Shown: positions 23,416 through 35,004, counted from the first letter of the stretch. The stretch: DNA of 64,000 nt from Eutreptiella sp. 'Long Island Sound 2002' (GCA_964036045.1 OZ038382.1:3635789-3699788), one strand, 5' to 3'. Program-made: numbers and translations. Notes: generated by a model from the sequence alone, not told the origin.

Positions 23416-26400
23416 TACAAGGGGATCCATGTAGGTCTTTTTGCTGCTACGTTCTGCAGTCTGGCTCAGCAATGATGCACGCAGCGTTGTGTGCACATTC
23501 CGCTCAATAGCAGAAATCAGAGTTGGGAGAATGAACCAGAGTAGAGGAAGCAGGGTCATGGTGCTTCAATGGCAGGGACCATATGCACGGTCTGAAGGGA
23601 GCAGAGGGATCATTGCTCCCAATTTCCAGCGGATATCCAACCTGCAAGGCGGTGTCCAAGTGACAACACTGATGCACCTGGATGCACCCGGGACGGGGGG
23701 GGGGAGGGGTGCCATAATGGCTCAGTAAGTTGGGGAGGGGGTGGGGGTTGGCGCAAGCTGGCCAAATTGCAACCCAAAGCCTTGTCCCAGCCAAACTGGG
23801 GGGGCTACTGCACCGTGCCACCCTTGTACAGTCCCTGTCTGCCCGGGTAGTTTCCCTACACCACCGGGGGCACATGCCAGTCCCCCTGAGCGACACGAGT
23901 GACACGTGGCACACACAGACATGCACAAAGCAAGAGCCCAGAATGCACACAATGGTTATCAAACGCTTGGCTGCTGGCTTGGCTGTGACTTTCGGACGGT
24001 GTTGGGCAGCACATTTGGCGTGGGACTTGGGGCTTGGCAGCAGTTGATTAGTCCCCAAAGGGGGGGTGGGGCAAGCAACTTTTTTCTTGGGGAAGAAGAG
24101 TGGGAATATGCATTTTGCACGTGATATTTTCGAAAAGAAATGGCAAACAAAGGACCTTCAAGCCCCTGGCCACTCTCTGTGGAGTGTCCAGATGGGGCAG
24201 ATCACCCAGCCCATGGGCTATGCTCCTAGAAATGATTTCCTTCATGCCCCTGCAAAACCGAAAAGCGTGGGAACTAGACAACGTCGTCAAGGCACAGAAA
24301 TCGGCTCACGATGAACTGCTTGTTGGCCACGAAGGAGGGGTGGGGAAGAACTGAATGGCATGAAAATGCTCCGTGACTTTGGGATTAACATCGGTCAGAC
24401 TACTGGGATTGACTGCGAAACTGTGCGTGACATCGGAACCTGCACATCACCTTGTCCCTCGACCAATAATACGCTGCTCTTTCTTGCCTCAACAAAACCG
24501 TTCCCAAACCTGTTTTTTTTCGAAACAGGCAAACCGAAAATTGGGATGGAGGTACCATGAAGCTGACAACCATAAATTGATATGCGAGAGCGAGATATCA
24601 ATCCGTCGCCGACTGCAGGACCGACTGCGGGATCGCGAAGCAGTCCTTGTATGAAATATATGCTTTGGTAGTGGGGAACACCACTGTGTGGTCGGACTTA
24701 TCAGATGCGCTGAACGTTGCTGTATCAGGCACAACGAGATGTGAGCACATGGAAGACCATGTGGCACTGGCCAAACTTTGCTGCAGAGTGATCCACCTGC
24801 ACCAATACACCTCCTCTGCAGCCTTGTCCAAAGGCATCTCAGAAAGCAGCAGTCAGGCTTTGACAACAACATAAGACCAGGTGCCCATCAGGCGGTAACC
24901 CAGAAAGCGGCCCGCGTCCACGCTGCAGAGCCATGAGAAAGAGAACCGGAATGTGCAATATCTGCCCAACATTGGTCCATCCCAAAGAGTTCCAATGGAT
25001 GTCTCTCCCCCAGTTTCCCAGTCCAAATGCACACTGGTGCAACAACACACATTTGGCTAGATGCCCCTGGCCTCACCCTTCCACGCAACATATTGCAACC
25101 AGAAGGCTCCTGTCCCTCTGGCCCCTCTGCACGACAGAGTGTGTTGAGTGCAAAGCCTTTGCGGGTCTTCACTGAGCTCCAACTCAACAAGGGCTGGCCA
25201 ATCACAGATGAGCAGTCTGCTGCGGCGGCATGGAAACCAAGGCACCGGTAGAGGATCCCTGTGCACAATCACACGCGACTCCTGCGCATCGGCTATTGAG
25301 CTTGTTGCGCCCCTGCGTTTCAGTGTGCACACGGAGGTTCACGCATTTGAGTGCCTTATTGCACAGCCTCATCTTACCCCCTCCCTGCACAAGGATAGGG
25401 CCCGTCCAGATATCAGCTCAGAAGGCGAGGATACCCGCTATGCAACACAAAAAATGTGGCGAGCCGTCCCACCTGTACCGATGTGTTACGGAAGAGTACG
25501 AACCCCAGCACAAGAGGTGTCCAGAGCGGGGTCAACACCCGCACCCTTTGGCCGAAGTGGACAGACCACTAGGCTCTGGCTCCCACGGGTCGACCACAAA
25601 ACCCATCCGCCGAGGAAACTTTTTAGCAGAAGAAAATGGAAATACGGAATGGAAGTACGTATCTTCAGCACTCAGTGAGAAGGAATGGAAGTACGTATCT
25701 TCAGCACTCAGTGAGAACTTATCCAGGGAAAACAAATCGAAGGCGCGGCAACACCAACCCTTGTTTGGCGGGGTTAGAGAGAAGAGAGCACTGCCTTTAC
25801 AAGGAAGTAAAATAAGCGAGTAAAGTGAAAGAGCCATCGGTGCATCAGCTCGCCACAACTTGACTGTTTCTGCAGTCTTGCCTCATTTCTGTTCAATTCA
25901 ATACCAAAATACCATTCAATTTGGGCCTGCCTGTGGTTAGAAAAGGCCACTCAGATAAACTGAAGGTGCCAATAAGCCCCTTTCACCTAACTGCAAATTG
26001 GGTGTTTGTGGGTCAGATGGTCCTTTGGGGGTAACGTGGCCACCAACATTTGCGAAGGTTACGGCAAAGGGAGCATGTTTCGAGGCTGACATCTGTCTGT
26101 GTCGCATCGTGGGGGACCAGCCATGAGCTGAGCCCCATATGCTTACCCAGGCACTGCCGAAATCTGTAATTACTTCAAACTTGCCCCCGAGGCCCTGGCA
26201 CTTTCACCTTGGCCAATTTGATCATGTTGTGGCACACGTCTACAAATGATCATGTCCTCATGATCTTCATCCAAACTCTCGGAGTCGTAGAGCCCTGCGC
26301 TCAGAGGGCCCCTGATTCCGACAAACGGGCGGCCGGCTTCGCTCCCAATTCCCTTAGCACATACAGGTAGTTCTTCTGGGTGGTTGTGGTTTTTTGTGTC

Positions 26401-27905
26401 GCTGTCTGTAAAGAAGCTTCCCTCCTCTGCCCTGCATCCACCTTGTGCCTTGCAACATGCTTAGAAGGGGAACCGACCGCTGTGGACACGAACAAATCTC
26501 GGTCGCATATTCCATATTGGTGGGTGTTGCAAACAATTTCCCCGAAGAAACTGGTCACTCTGAGGTGGAGAACAGGATGCAACATAATTATAATCACCTG
26601 CTGGAGCTGCGACTGGCGACTGCTTTTTCTCCAAAACTGCCTGCTTTGCTTCTTTGCATGCTCAAGCGGTCTTAAACCCGAAAAACGCACGCACAAACTT
26701 CCAGAGATGTCCGCTGACCGCCAACCACTGACCGTTGACTGCTACGGTCTTCGAAAAGAAAACTGCTTGTGGTGCAAATATTCGCCCCAATTCAAATAAA
26801 TCGGAGTCAAAACACAAAATAATCCCCCAGGGGAATTATTCACGCCCTGATTTGTGACCCACCAACTGGCGTGGCAGCAGAAGGGATTACCATATTGGGT
26901 TAACAGGGGCACTTGAAAGCCGCAACACTTGGTGTCCAACAGTAGATTCTCTGCACGATCCAAGGCACTGCCTTGGTTTCTGTCCAAATGAATAAGAAAC
27001 TGAAATGCAGCACATCCCCCACGTTGTGTAACGCGATTTCTTTATTATGCTCTGGGAGAGACAATGTCAACACTTGTTCAGCAGGGGGAGGGTTTCTTGT
27101 GCACCAACAAGCTGTACAAGCTGTTGGGGACGGGCTTGCCCGGCCAAAAAAATTGAGGGTTGCAGTGCGCGAGTAAGCAAACAGAGTGGATTGGCCGTGT
27201 CCCCCCCCCCCCCGCCCCAAATCACCCGTCACGCATGGTTGTTTGGAGCGATCAGCGTGGGAAGTTTCGGCATAGCTACTGAATCCACCAGATACAACGG
27301 TACTTGGACAGGCAGACAGTAAGTTGGAAGCGGCTGGAACGATCGCGTTCAGCTTCTCGCAAACATACATCAACTGGGTGGAGAAACATGCAACAGAACA
27401 GAAGAGACCGTGACTGAAGGTACACATCAACCTTGGGCGAACTCGGCATCTCAAAGACTCGTCTGACAGCCGCAGCCAAACGGGTCGAGCGCCAGTTTGC
27501 CTGAATCAATGAATGGGTTAAGTTGCCACGAACGATGTCTGAAAATAGAGGGCACCCTTGCTTGTAGGCCTTGGTCAGAGACAGAAAAATTCCAGAAGCA
27601 CAAGTCAGGAAAATACCCTGGGAGTGGCTGCCCCTGGAGGCACAGGGCAACGCAGGACCTTCGAATCGCCGAGGGAACGGGCAGGCCAAAAATGCGAGAA
27701 AAAGTGCAATATTTTAATGGGAATTAAAGGGTCATAATATGTGCGACATGCACTTCAGGTATCTTCCGGACTCTTTTGGTGGTGAGGACGTTGAGGCGCT
27801 GCGGGACCGCCTTGACGGGGATGCGGCCGGTACCATGCAGCCATTCCCGTGTGGGTGATTCCCCACGTGTGTAGGATGTTCAAGGAGGTGCAGGTCAGTC
27901 GATAT
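23416..27905. other. No supported gene
   Basis: Open frames of 60-200 codons overlap on both strands (for example 23504-24058, 25230-25823, 26900-27454) but none shows a recognised motif. Poly-G lies at about 23695-23704 and poly-C at about 27201-27212. Confidence 0.5.
25647..25718 (+). repeat. Exact 36-bp tandem duplication
   Basis: Two identical 36-bp units starting GAATGGAAGTACGTATC. 36 is a multiple of three, so one frame repeats a 12-residue peptide, but no gene is supported around it. Confidence 0.93.
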
Positions 27906-27907
27906 GC

Positions 27908-28113
27908 TGTTGGGCACTGCCACACTGCAGTGGGCAGTGGGCAGTGGAACTCGTGCCTTGCACTGCAACAATGCAAGGCGAAGTGGGCTGTGGCACTCCT
28001 GTTGGGCATTGCCACACTACAGGGGATATTGTGGAGTGGAACTCGCAGTGGGCACTGCCCCACTGGGGGCAGTGGGCAGCGGAACTCCTGTTGGGCACTG
28101 CCACACTGCAACA
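27908..28113 (+). repeat. About 90-bp minisatellite (TTGGGCAYTGCCACACT)
   Basis: The landmark TTGGGCAYTGCCACACT occurs at about 27910, 28002 and 28091 and is followed by GTGGAACTC or GCGGAACTC motifs, giving two imperfect 89-92 bp periods and a partial third. Confidence 0.8.
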
Positions 28114-28135
28114 TCCTTTGACAGCTCACGGGCGT

Positions 28136-28207
28136 GTGAACGAAACGCGTCCAACACCTTCAACGTTCACCGTGAACGAAACGCGTCCACCACCTTCAAC
28201 GTTCACC
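28136..28207 (+). repeat. 36-bp tandem duplication
   Basis: Two 36-bp units starting GTGAACGAAACGCGTCCA and ending CGTTCACC, differing at one base. Each unit starts and ends with inverted words (GTGAACG / CGTTCAC). Confidence 0.9.
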
Positions 28208-28974
28208 GTCCAACGACACGTAAACGACAAGTAAAAGCAGATTTTCATTCAGCCCACTGCAACTCGTCAGTCCCTTCACGCATAGCGTCCAACGAATGTG
28301 CACACTGCACAGCGGTTTCCTCACGGCGAAGTGATTTTACAACACTTCCGCTCTTTGCCGAACGAGGGTCCAAACACGTGTCAAGATGGGGACGCAGGCT
28401 TCAAGAAACACCCCTGAGACCAGCAGCAGAGGACAGCAGTTGCTCGCACTGTTAAGTGCTTTCAACGGCATTCAATGTGTCCTCCAGAGGTACCGCTCCG
28501 TCGACGTCAACATTCTTCAGCCAATCCTGTGTTGAAGGGGAGGTTGTGGGCGTGCAGATTCAATAAAATCTCGTTCTGAGGCTCAGCGAACTCTGAAAGA
28601 AAAGACATGCCTTTATGGTTTCCTCCTCTTCGTCAGTGAGATATGAACCAGGGATGCTCCGCTCCGAGCCATTTGCGCTGGGTCCCTGTTCAAAAGGGAG
28701 ACGAGTTACACTACTGACACTTAGTCCATCTTCGCCACACATCACAGGCCAAAGGCCCCGAAGACATTACAGGCAAGACATACTGCCTTGCTGTGGACTG
28801 TTGGTTGTGGTTTTCTCTCCTTGACTTTGTTCTCTTGATCGTCTGTGTCTTGCAGGACGGTGACCACTGCACTCCTGTCCTCTTTTTCCTGAAAGAATCG
28901 ACGGCAGGGAGCCTGGAGAAGTCCCTTTTCTGGATGCAAAGGTTTTTAACTCAATACCGGTACGGACATGAGGC

Positions 28975-29079
28975 GTGTTAACACGGCCGGCCAACACAGA
29001 GGTAGAAAGTACCCCCCCACCCCCTCCTGTGTTGTGTTAACACAGGCCCAACACGGACCTGAAAAGTACCCCCCCCCCT
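28975..29079 (+). repeat. Flanking direct repeat, left copy
   Basis: About 105 bp made of two related half-units, each starting with the perfect palindrome GTGTTAACAC (28975-28984 and 29034-29043) and ending in GAAAGTACCCCCC or GAAAAGTACCCCCC. The same block is at 29680-29779 in the same orientation. Confidence 0.88.
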
Positions 29080-29115
29080 TTGTCCACCCCATGGCAACAC
29101 AAGAAGCCGAAGATT

Positions 29116-29651
29116 TTGTGTTGTGTTGTGTTGTGTTGTGTTGTGTTGTGTTGGGTTGGGTTGGGTTGGGTTGTGTTGTGTTGTGTTGTGTTGTGTTGTG
29201 TTGTGTTGTGTTGGGTTGGGTTGGGTTGGGTTGGGTTGGGTTGGGTTGTGTTGTGTTGTGTTGTGTTGTGTTGTGTTGGGTTGGGTTGGGTTGGGTTGGG
29301 TTGGGTTGTGTTGTGTTGTAGTGTGTTGGGTTGTGTTGTGTTGGGTTGGGTTGGGTTGGGTTGGGTTGGTTGGGTTGGGCAACAACCCAACCCAACCCAA
29401 CCCAACCCAACCCAACCCAACCCAACCCAACCCAGCACAGCACAACACAACACAACACAACACAATGATACAACACAACACAACACAACAAAATAAAAAA
29501 GAAGAACACTGCACAAAATGACACAAGAAAAAAATCCAAAACAAAACAAGGAATGACACAACACAACACAACACAACACAAAATAACACAACATAACACA
29601 ACATAACACAAAAGGAAAACAACACAACACAACACAACACAACACAACAAC
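29116..29651. repeat. Pentanucleotide palindrome (TTGTG/TTGGG)n
   Basis: The left arm (29116-29379) is alternating blocks of TTGTG and TTGGG units. After a CAACAA turn, the right arm is the reverse complement: CCCAA units to about 29434, then CACAA units, increasingly degenerate to 29651. The innermost 12 bp on each side are perfectly complementary. The G-rich strand changes at the centre. The units resemble some telomere repeats in composition, but no canonical TTAGGG or TTTAGGG is present. Confidence 0.93.
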
Positions 29652-29679
29652 ACGTACCACAACGCACCACCTATTGGAC

Positions 29680-29779
29680 GTGTTAACACGGCCCAAACAC
29701 AGGCGGTGAAAAGTACCCCCCCACCCCCTCATGTGTTGTGTTAACACAGGCCCAGCACAGACCTGAAAAGTACCCCCCC
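29680..29779 (+). repeat. Flanking direct repeat, right copy
   Basis: Second copy of the block at 28975-29079, with GTGTTAACAC at 29680-29689 and 29738-29747. The two copies bracket the pentanucleotide palindrome. Confidence 0.88.
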
Positions 29780-31357
29780 TCGCCCCCCCTGCCTATTGCC
29801 CTACGAGAATGGGCTCGCTTTTTGCCCTCACGGGTCACTACCCGTTGGCAGATTAGCGGAATGTGTAAACTTTATTGCTCTCCGAATCGTTACACACCTT
29901 CGTGGGTTCATTGGTTGCAGCGCTTTTCTCTGCTGGTGCCTCTGCGTTCTGTGGCCGCTTTTCGTCTTCATCTTCTTTCACGTCATTAGACTGATGGGGA
30001 AAAAACACAGAACACCAAGCAACGGGTTGTGGCAACATTCCTGTGGTTCGACCTGTTGGATGAACCATACCACTGGATGAACATGAGTTGAGCCCCCGCA
30101 GCCCATTCTGTGCGGCTGCCTTTTGCCCTTTGGCGAATGTTTGGAATCAAAGAGCCTGTCCGATCACGCGCGACTAATGAGGTAGTGCAGGCGACTCGGA
30201 TCTTTTCCCATTACAACAAGGGGGGCGGTGAATTAAAAGAGGGCAAGTTTGAATGTGGACTGACAGATGGATGCAGTTGACTGTAACCCTAACCGTTGAC
30301 ATTTTCCAGTAGGTTAGGGTCAGGTCAGGGTCTGGGCGCAATCATGGCCACTGGGGGGATGTAGGGTGTCAAATATAGCAAGGTTATATATGGCAATATG
30401 GAAATATGGCAAAATTTGCAAACGAAGAAAATACTTGCCCGTACTCCGCTAACCTTTTTGGTTCTTGTGGGTCTGTCTAAATTCTAGAGGCATTCTACAG
30501 GCACTCTACAGGCAGCGTTTTAGAAGCTGCTCAGTTCGCGGCTAGAAAGTTTCCAATTCAACGGCCAAGAAAGTTGGGTGAAAATTGGGTGCTCTCATTC
30601 TGGAAAGACGGTCTGGGTGGCACATTGTGAAAAGACGGAGGTGCAAGTAGACACTTTTTGCAAAAGCAAGAGTCATTTTGCTAAAATGATGTCACACCTT
30701 GATTGACATTTGTGATCGGGCAACTGGGCCAAATACTTTGAGGTTTGTTGTTAGTGGACTGGGCCAAACATCCCGAACAGACGAACGGCATCAGTCAGTG
30801 TTCGTGGTAGCTAGAATCGCCTACGCGCTGGGTGTAGAAATCACAAACAGTGGGTCCTCGGACAACAAACGCATAACAGGGCGGGTCATATAGCCCAAAT
30901 CGCACGGCCAAGATGTCTCAGGTGGGAAACAAAAACAAAAAAGGTCCACAAAGAGAGTAGGATCTACAACCCTAACATCTAAAACAACGGGGTTCCCCAA
31001 GCCATTAATCCCAATCAGGAAAGGTTCGAAACGATATACAGATTCCAACCAAGGGTCATGAGGCCATTAACCCATACACAGGTTTCTTTGAGCATGCCAC
31101 GTTGGAACAGACGAAAAAAACGGAGGATGGGGGTGTAAAACCTCATTAAGGGGAGCGCGGGGGGGGGGGGGGGGGCTTCTCTTTGACACCACCTGCCAAT
31201 GGGTACGGTTCTATTCTTCGGGTATTTGCTGTGATTTCCTTGTACACTTTAGATTGTCACTGTTATTTGTTGCTCCTGTGTGCATGGTCACTATGGTCAC
31301 TATTATTTCCTATTGAGATACGGATGGTCATTATATTTCCCTATGCTTGTTTCGTGG
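29780..31357. other. No supported gene
   Basis: Moderate to AT-rich DNA. Poly-G lies at about 31160-31176. No recognised domain on either strand. Confidence 0.5.
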
Positions 31358-32123
31358 TGTAACAGGGCCAGTGCCCTAGCCCCTTGGGCCCTTCAGGTAT
31401 TGTTTGCAGGATTTTTGGATAAAAGCAGCATGGCTTTTCCGAAACAGCAGGTGGAGATCAGCGGAACAAACATGGAGTGAACAAGTCCACGTGGGAGTGA
31501 GCAAAGAAGTTCAACCCAAACAGGTCCCAAAGGGAAATAAGGAGCCGCCGGACAACTCCAGCTTCCAAGAAATGGCCGCCAAACACCAAGACCAGGAGAA
31601 CCACCCCGTCAGTGGCACGCAAGCTCAACACATTTCATGTTGTCTTTTGCATCCTTCTGCATGAGGTTCATCCATACCCATTGTACGAAAGATTCATAGA
31701 CCCTTGCCGGGCCTCACCACCGGCGCATACCTGCAGACATGTAACATACAAAGAACAGGGCATGCACCTGGCCCTTTCGTCAACGATCTACTCTACAACA
31801 TTCGAGAATCGTCTTTATAAATTCGGGCATTCGCAATAATTATAACTACAGCGTTCAAAAGGCCTTTTACACTATAAATCTGTGAGTTTCCTAAACTCTG
31901 TAGTCAATGCTGACGGTCACATCTCTGATCTGGCGACCGCGTCTCGCGCTTTGCAGCGCGCCTCGCGCTTTGCAGTGCGCTCTGTCTCCAAGCTCGCAAG
32001 CAATAATAAAATATGCAAAAGCATATATAAAAAGTAGACAGAAAAAATAGAAATATTAAACACGTCGCTGACCATTACGAGGTCTGTGCCGAAGACGGGC
32101 GTGGGGCAGCCGGACTGGCTTCA
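31358..32123 (-). repeat. Element A 3' LTR (766 bp)
   Basis: On the minus strand it begins TGAAGCCAGTCCGGC and ends TGTTACA. It matches the other LTR (33064-33823) along its length except for one block at 31395-31602, which is inverted relative to its counterpart. Confidence 0.9.
31395..31602. repeat. 208-bp inverted block, left LTR copy
   Basis: This block is the reverse complement of 33093-33300 in the partner LTR, while the sequence on both sides (CCTTGGG on the left, ACCCCGTCAGTGG on the right) is collinear in the two LTRs. Block lengths are equal. Left junction spacer: CCCTTC (31389-31394). Confidence 0.88.
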
Positions 32124-32132
32124 CCTCCCTTC

Positions 32133-33037
32133 TTAGAAGTGAACCGACGGCCTTGGTACCGGCCGTTCACGCACATCTACTCCATCATATCCACTCCAAC
32201 GTCGCTCATACGTTGTTTCGGCAGCCGGCACGCGTGGACGCCCCTTCCTCACGCCGGAGTACTTGCTCCCCAGGTTTGACGAAGTCTTTGTGGCGTGGAA
32301 CGTTGTGCTTGGTTTGTGTGGCTCACGAAGACTTTGCTGGCGACGGCTTTCTTCTACCAACGCCTCCTCAACGGACACTTCGATGGCAGGCTCATGTGCA
32401 GGCACATGTAGAACAGATCGAGACCGCATAACTTGCAGTGACCCGCTGCATCAGGAGTATGCCGCTGGTCCTCCGGGATCTCAGGCATTTGAACAATAGG
32501 TGCCCACAGCGGCACCGTCATGGATAGTCGCTGCATGGCGTCTGCTGCATCCTCAACGGACTGTGAACTCGTTGATCCTGCTTCATTCGCCGCGCGAAAC
32601 TCCATGGACTCCCTGGGACTGGTTTCGAAGAGCTCCTGCAGCGTTGCTTCATCCAAATCCGTCCACCAGGGATCTCCTTCGGCTGCGCTGTCATCGGACT
32701 GGTGTTCGTAATCCACGTGGCTGAAGTTGTCCTGACTTCGATTGCCGTTGCTCCGCGCATCCTCAGTAGTTGCAGCGCTGCGTGACTCTCACTCGCTACG
32801 CGATGATGGATTGGTTGCACGCGAATCTGAGCTGGGCAGTGGAGAATGAAAGTCACCGTCGTCGTCTGACATGCGGTGCCGCCTGGGCAAGGTGGGTGCA
32901 AGACATGCCAAACCAATTACGAGGTCGGTCGGTCGGTCGGTCGGTCGGTCGGTCGGTCGGTCGGTCGGTCGGTCGGTCGGTCGGTCGGTCGGTCGGTTCG
33001 CCGGTCCGTCGGTCCGTCGGTCCGTCGGTCCGTCCAT
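32133..33037 (-). pseudogene. Element A interior: broken frame, unrecognised protein
   Basis: A minus-strand frame starting in the GGTC repeat reads through an acidic, Ser/Glu-rich region (positions 32354-32716 open for 120 codons, with WWTDLDEATLQELF and a CKLC...C cluster near its end). It is interrupted by TGA at 32789-32791 and TAG near 32354. A second open stretch in another frame (32133-32429) ends in a basic tail with RKGRPRVP. It may be the remnant of a gag-like or accessory protein of element A. No family is recognised. Confidence 0.35.
32923..33035. repeat. (GGTC)n / (CCGTCGGT)n microsatellite
   Basis: About 18 perfect GGTC tetramers, followed by degenerate units of GGTCCGTC. It lies inside element A, close to its priming site. 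Confidence 0.95.
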
Positions 33038-33051
33038 CCTGCAGGACCATT

Positions 33052-33063
33052 TATGAATCTTTC
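33052..33063 (-). other. Element A candidate self-primer binding site
   Basis: On the minus strand, GAAAGATTCATA follows the 5' LTR directly. Its exact complement stands inside the LTRs (31687-31698 and 33387-33398), a 12-nt perfect match. There is no TGG-starting tRNA-type site here. By analogy with Tf1, the folded transcript could prime its own reverse transcription. Confidence 0.55.
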
Positions 33064-33823
33064 TGTAACAAGGCCAATGCCCTAGTTCCTTGGGTTCTCC
33101 TGGTCTTGGTGTTTGGCGGCCATTTCTTGGAAGCTGGAGTTCTCCGGCGGCTCCTTATTTCCCTTTGGGACCTGTTTGGGTTTAACTTCTTTGTTCACTC
33201 CCACGTGGACTTGTTCACTCCATGTTTGTTCCGCTGATCTCCACCTGCTGTTTCGGAAAAGCCATGCTGCTTTTATCCAAAAATCCTGCAAACAACACCT
33301 GAACCCCGTCAGTGGCATGCAAGCTCAACACGTTTCATGTCGTCTTTTGCATCCTTCTGCATGAGGTTCATCCATACCCATTGTACGAAAGATTCATAGA
33401 CCCTTGCCGGGCCTCACCACCGGCGCATACCTGCAGACACGTAACATACAAAGAACAGGGCATGCACCTGGCCCTTTCGTCAACGACCTACTCTACAACA
33501 TTCGAGAATCGTCTTTATAAATTTGGGCATTCGCAATAATTATAACTACAGCGTTCAAAAGGCCTTTTATACTATAAATCCGTGAGTTTCCTAAACTCTG
33601 TAGTCAATGCTGACGGTCACATCTCTGATCTGGCGACCGCGTCTCGCGCTTTGCAGCGCGCCTCGCGCTTTGCAGCGCGCTCTGTCTCCAAGCTCGCAAA
33701 CAATAATAAAATATGCAAAAGCATATATAAAAAGTAGACAGAAAAAATAGAAATATTAAACACGTCGCTGACCATTACGAGGTCTGTGCCGAAGACAATC
33801 GTGGGGCAGCCGGACCGGCTTCA
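33064..33823 (-). repeat. Element A 5' LTR (760 bp)
   Basis: On the minus strand it begins TGAAGCCGGTCCGGC and ends TGTTACA. It holds the 208-bp block (33093-33300) in the orientation opposite to the partner LTR, with the block flanked by GGGTTC / GAACCC. If transcription started at the self-primer match (33398, minus), the block would lie downstream of the start and be transcribed. Confidence 0.9.
33093..33300. repeat. 208-bp inverted block, right LTR copy
   Basis: Reverse complement of 31395-31602. The junction spacer on the right is GA (33301-33302). The immediate borders GGGTTC and GAACCC are themselves inverted. Confidence 0.88.
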
Positions 33824-34176
33824 GTGGAAATAAAAACCTTTCTTCCTTGTCGACAAACTTTGCGGTGCATGGCCAACCGGGCTACTCAACAGTGAAGCAG
33901 TAAATTTGGATTTGGCAAAATTGATTCCTGATGAAGCAGACTGTGGCAATGACCCTGATGATGATACGCAAACACTCTGCTATTTTCACTCCCTGTGCAA
34001 CTTCTTCCTTTTGACCCTTTGTCTTTCCTTGCACACATGAGGCACCTCAGGGTGCCTTTTCTGCAGGGCGGAGGGGGGAAAGCAGGCGCGAATCCTTTTG
34101 GAGGACAAAATGAGGGAAGATTGCAGGATTTTGGTGCCGTTCATAATCCTATAGCATAGTCATTCTACCCTCGTCT

Positions 34177-34400
34177 TCACTTCCTCTCACGCAATGCGAT
34201 GAGGAAATTTTGTGTGAACAAATTGTTCCAACTCCTTAAAAAAGCCCTTGACCATATCGGGATATTGTGCGTTAAGGCGCGAGGATTCCGTTGCTGTTGG
34301 GTGTCCGGAGAGGAAAGAATGGGGTGCCGCTGCCAGAATCTATCCCACCACCCACTGGAAGGCAAGCCATCCTCGGTTTTAAAAACCAACCGTTGGTTTT
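34177..34400 (-). pseudogene. CENP-B/pogo-like transposase, second part of split gene
   Basis: Minus-strand continuation of the gene interrupted by element B. Directly after the insertion point the frame reads into LVFKTEDGLPSSGWWDRFWQ and then RHPILSS, which fits the second DNA-binding helix-turn-helix of CENP-B/Tigger/pogo-type transposases (pattern W-x2-F-x2-RHP). The frame ends at 34177. No DDE catalytic domain was recognised downstream, where element A begins about 350 bp further on. The family placement is by motif only. Confidence 0.55.
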
Positions 34401-34995
34401 TGTAATAGGCCGGCCTGGGCAACTAGGACAGGGCTGCAGGCCCTGGCGCAATTGCGCCTTTGGCGCGTCGCCATAGTAATCGCCAGAGTGGCAGAGATCG
34501 AGATTTGTAGTGAGTCTGTGGATTTCGATGATTGTCTTGTTGGGTTTTTTATTATTAATAATAGATTGCAATGTTTGATTGTTGTTGCGGTTACATCCCA
34601 TTCTTGAGTGCATCATTTGCGATGTTGTGTTTGTTTCCAGTTCCCCTCTCCATGTAAATATGGGTATAACAAGGCTGCCGTCCAAGTACAATGCCGCATG
34701 CGACGCCAGCTGGCATGCAGAGCCCAGCATCAAGGACATGATGGCCCGTGCAGTGCACCGGCAGTGAACAGGACCCAGAATCAAGTACGTGTTGAAGGTT
34801 GTGCAAGTGTGCAAGGGTGAACACAGAGGCAGACATCACAGCGGGGTCAACGCAGCAAGCAGAACCAAGGAGCGGTCAAAGAGTTTGAAGATTTGGGCAA
34901 GCCAAGGCCTTAGGCAAAATGAAGCTTTGTGGATTTTGTGCGTTTTTGGAAAACTTGAAAGATACCGAGTACAGCACAAACAAAAGTGTTATACA
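34401..34995 (+). repeat. Element B 5' LTR (595 bp)
   Basis: Starts TGTAATAGGCCGGCCTGGGC and ends AGTGTTATACA. The same length as the 3' LTR, with a modest number of substitutions between them. Contains TGAAGATTT at 34886-34894, the complement of the adjacent priming site. Confidence 0.93.
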
Positions 34996-35004
34996 AAATC
35001 TTCA
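34996..35004 (+). other. Element B candidate self-primer binding site
   Basis: AAATCTTCA follows the 5' LTR directly and is the exact complement of TGAAGATTT at 34886-34894, 110 nt upstream of the LTR end. No TGG-starting tRNA-type site is present. Confidence 0.45.

Larger units (their letters stand above)
31358..33823 (-). mobile_element. Element A: non-autonomous LTR retrotransposon
   Basis: A 2466-bp element bounded by two direct repeats that begin and end with TG...CA and flanked by the duplicated target GTGG (31354-31357 and 33824-33827). Orientation is minus: a purine tract AAGAAGGGAGG (minus strand, 32124-32134) lies just before the LTR start at 32123, and the priming site lies beside the other LTR. 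The interior (32124-33063) has only a broken minus-strand frame and no reverse transcriptase or integrase, so mobilisation would need enzymes supplied by another element. Confidence 0.88.

Noticed and set aside
29116-29440. True interstitial telomere
   Set aside because: Units are TTGTG and TTGGG, not a known algal or plant telomere repeat, and the array is palindromic; kept only as telomere-like.
28946-29747. Cys/Val/Leu- and Asn/Pro/Thr-rich frames of over 230 codons
   Set aside because: They are translations of the TTGTG/TTGGG pentamer array.
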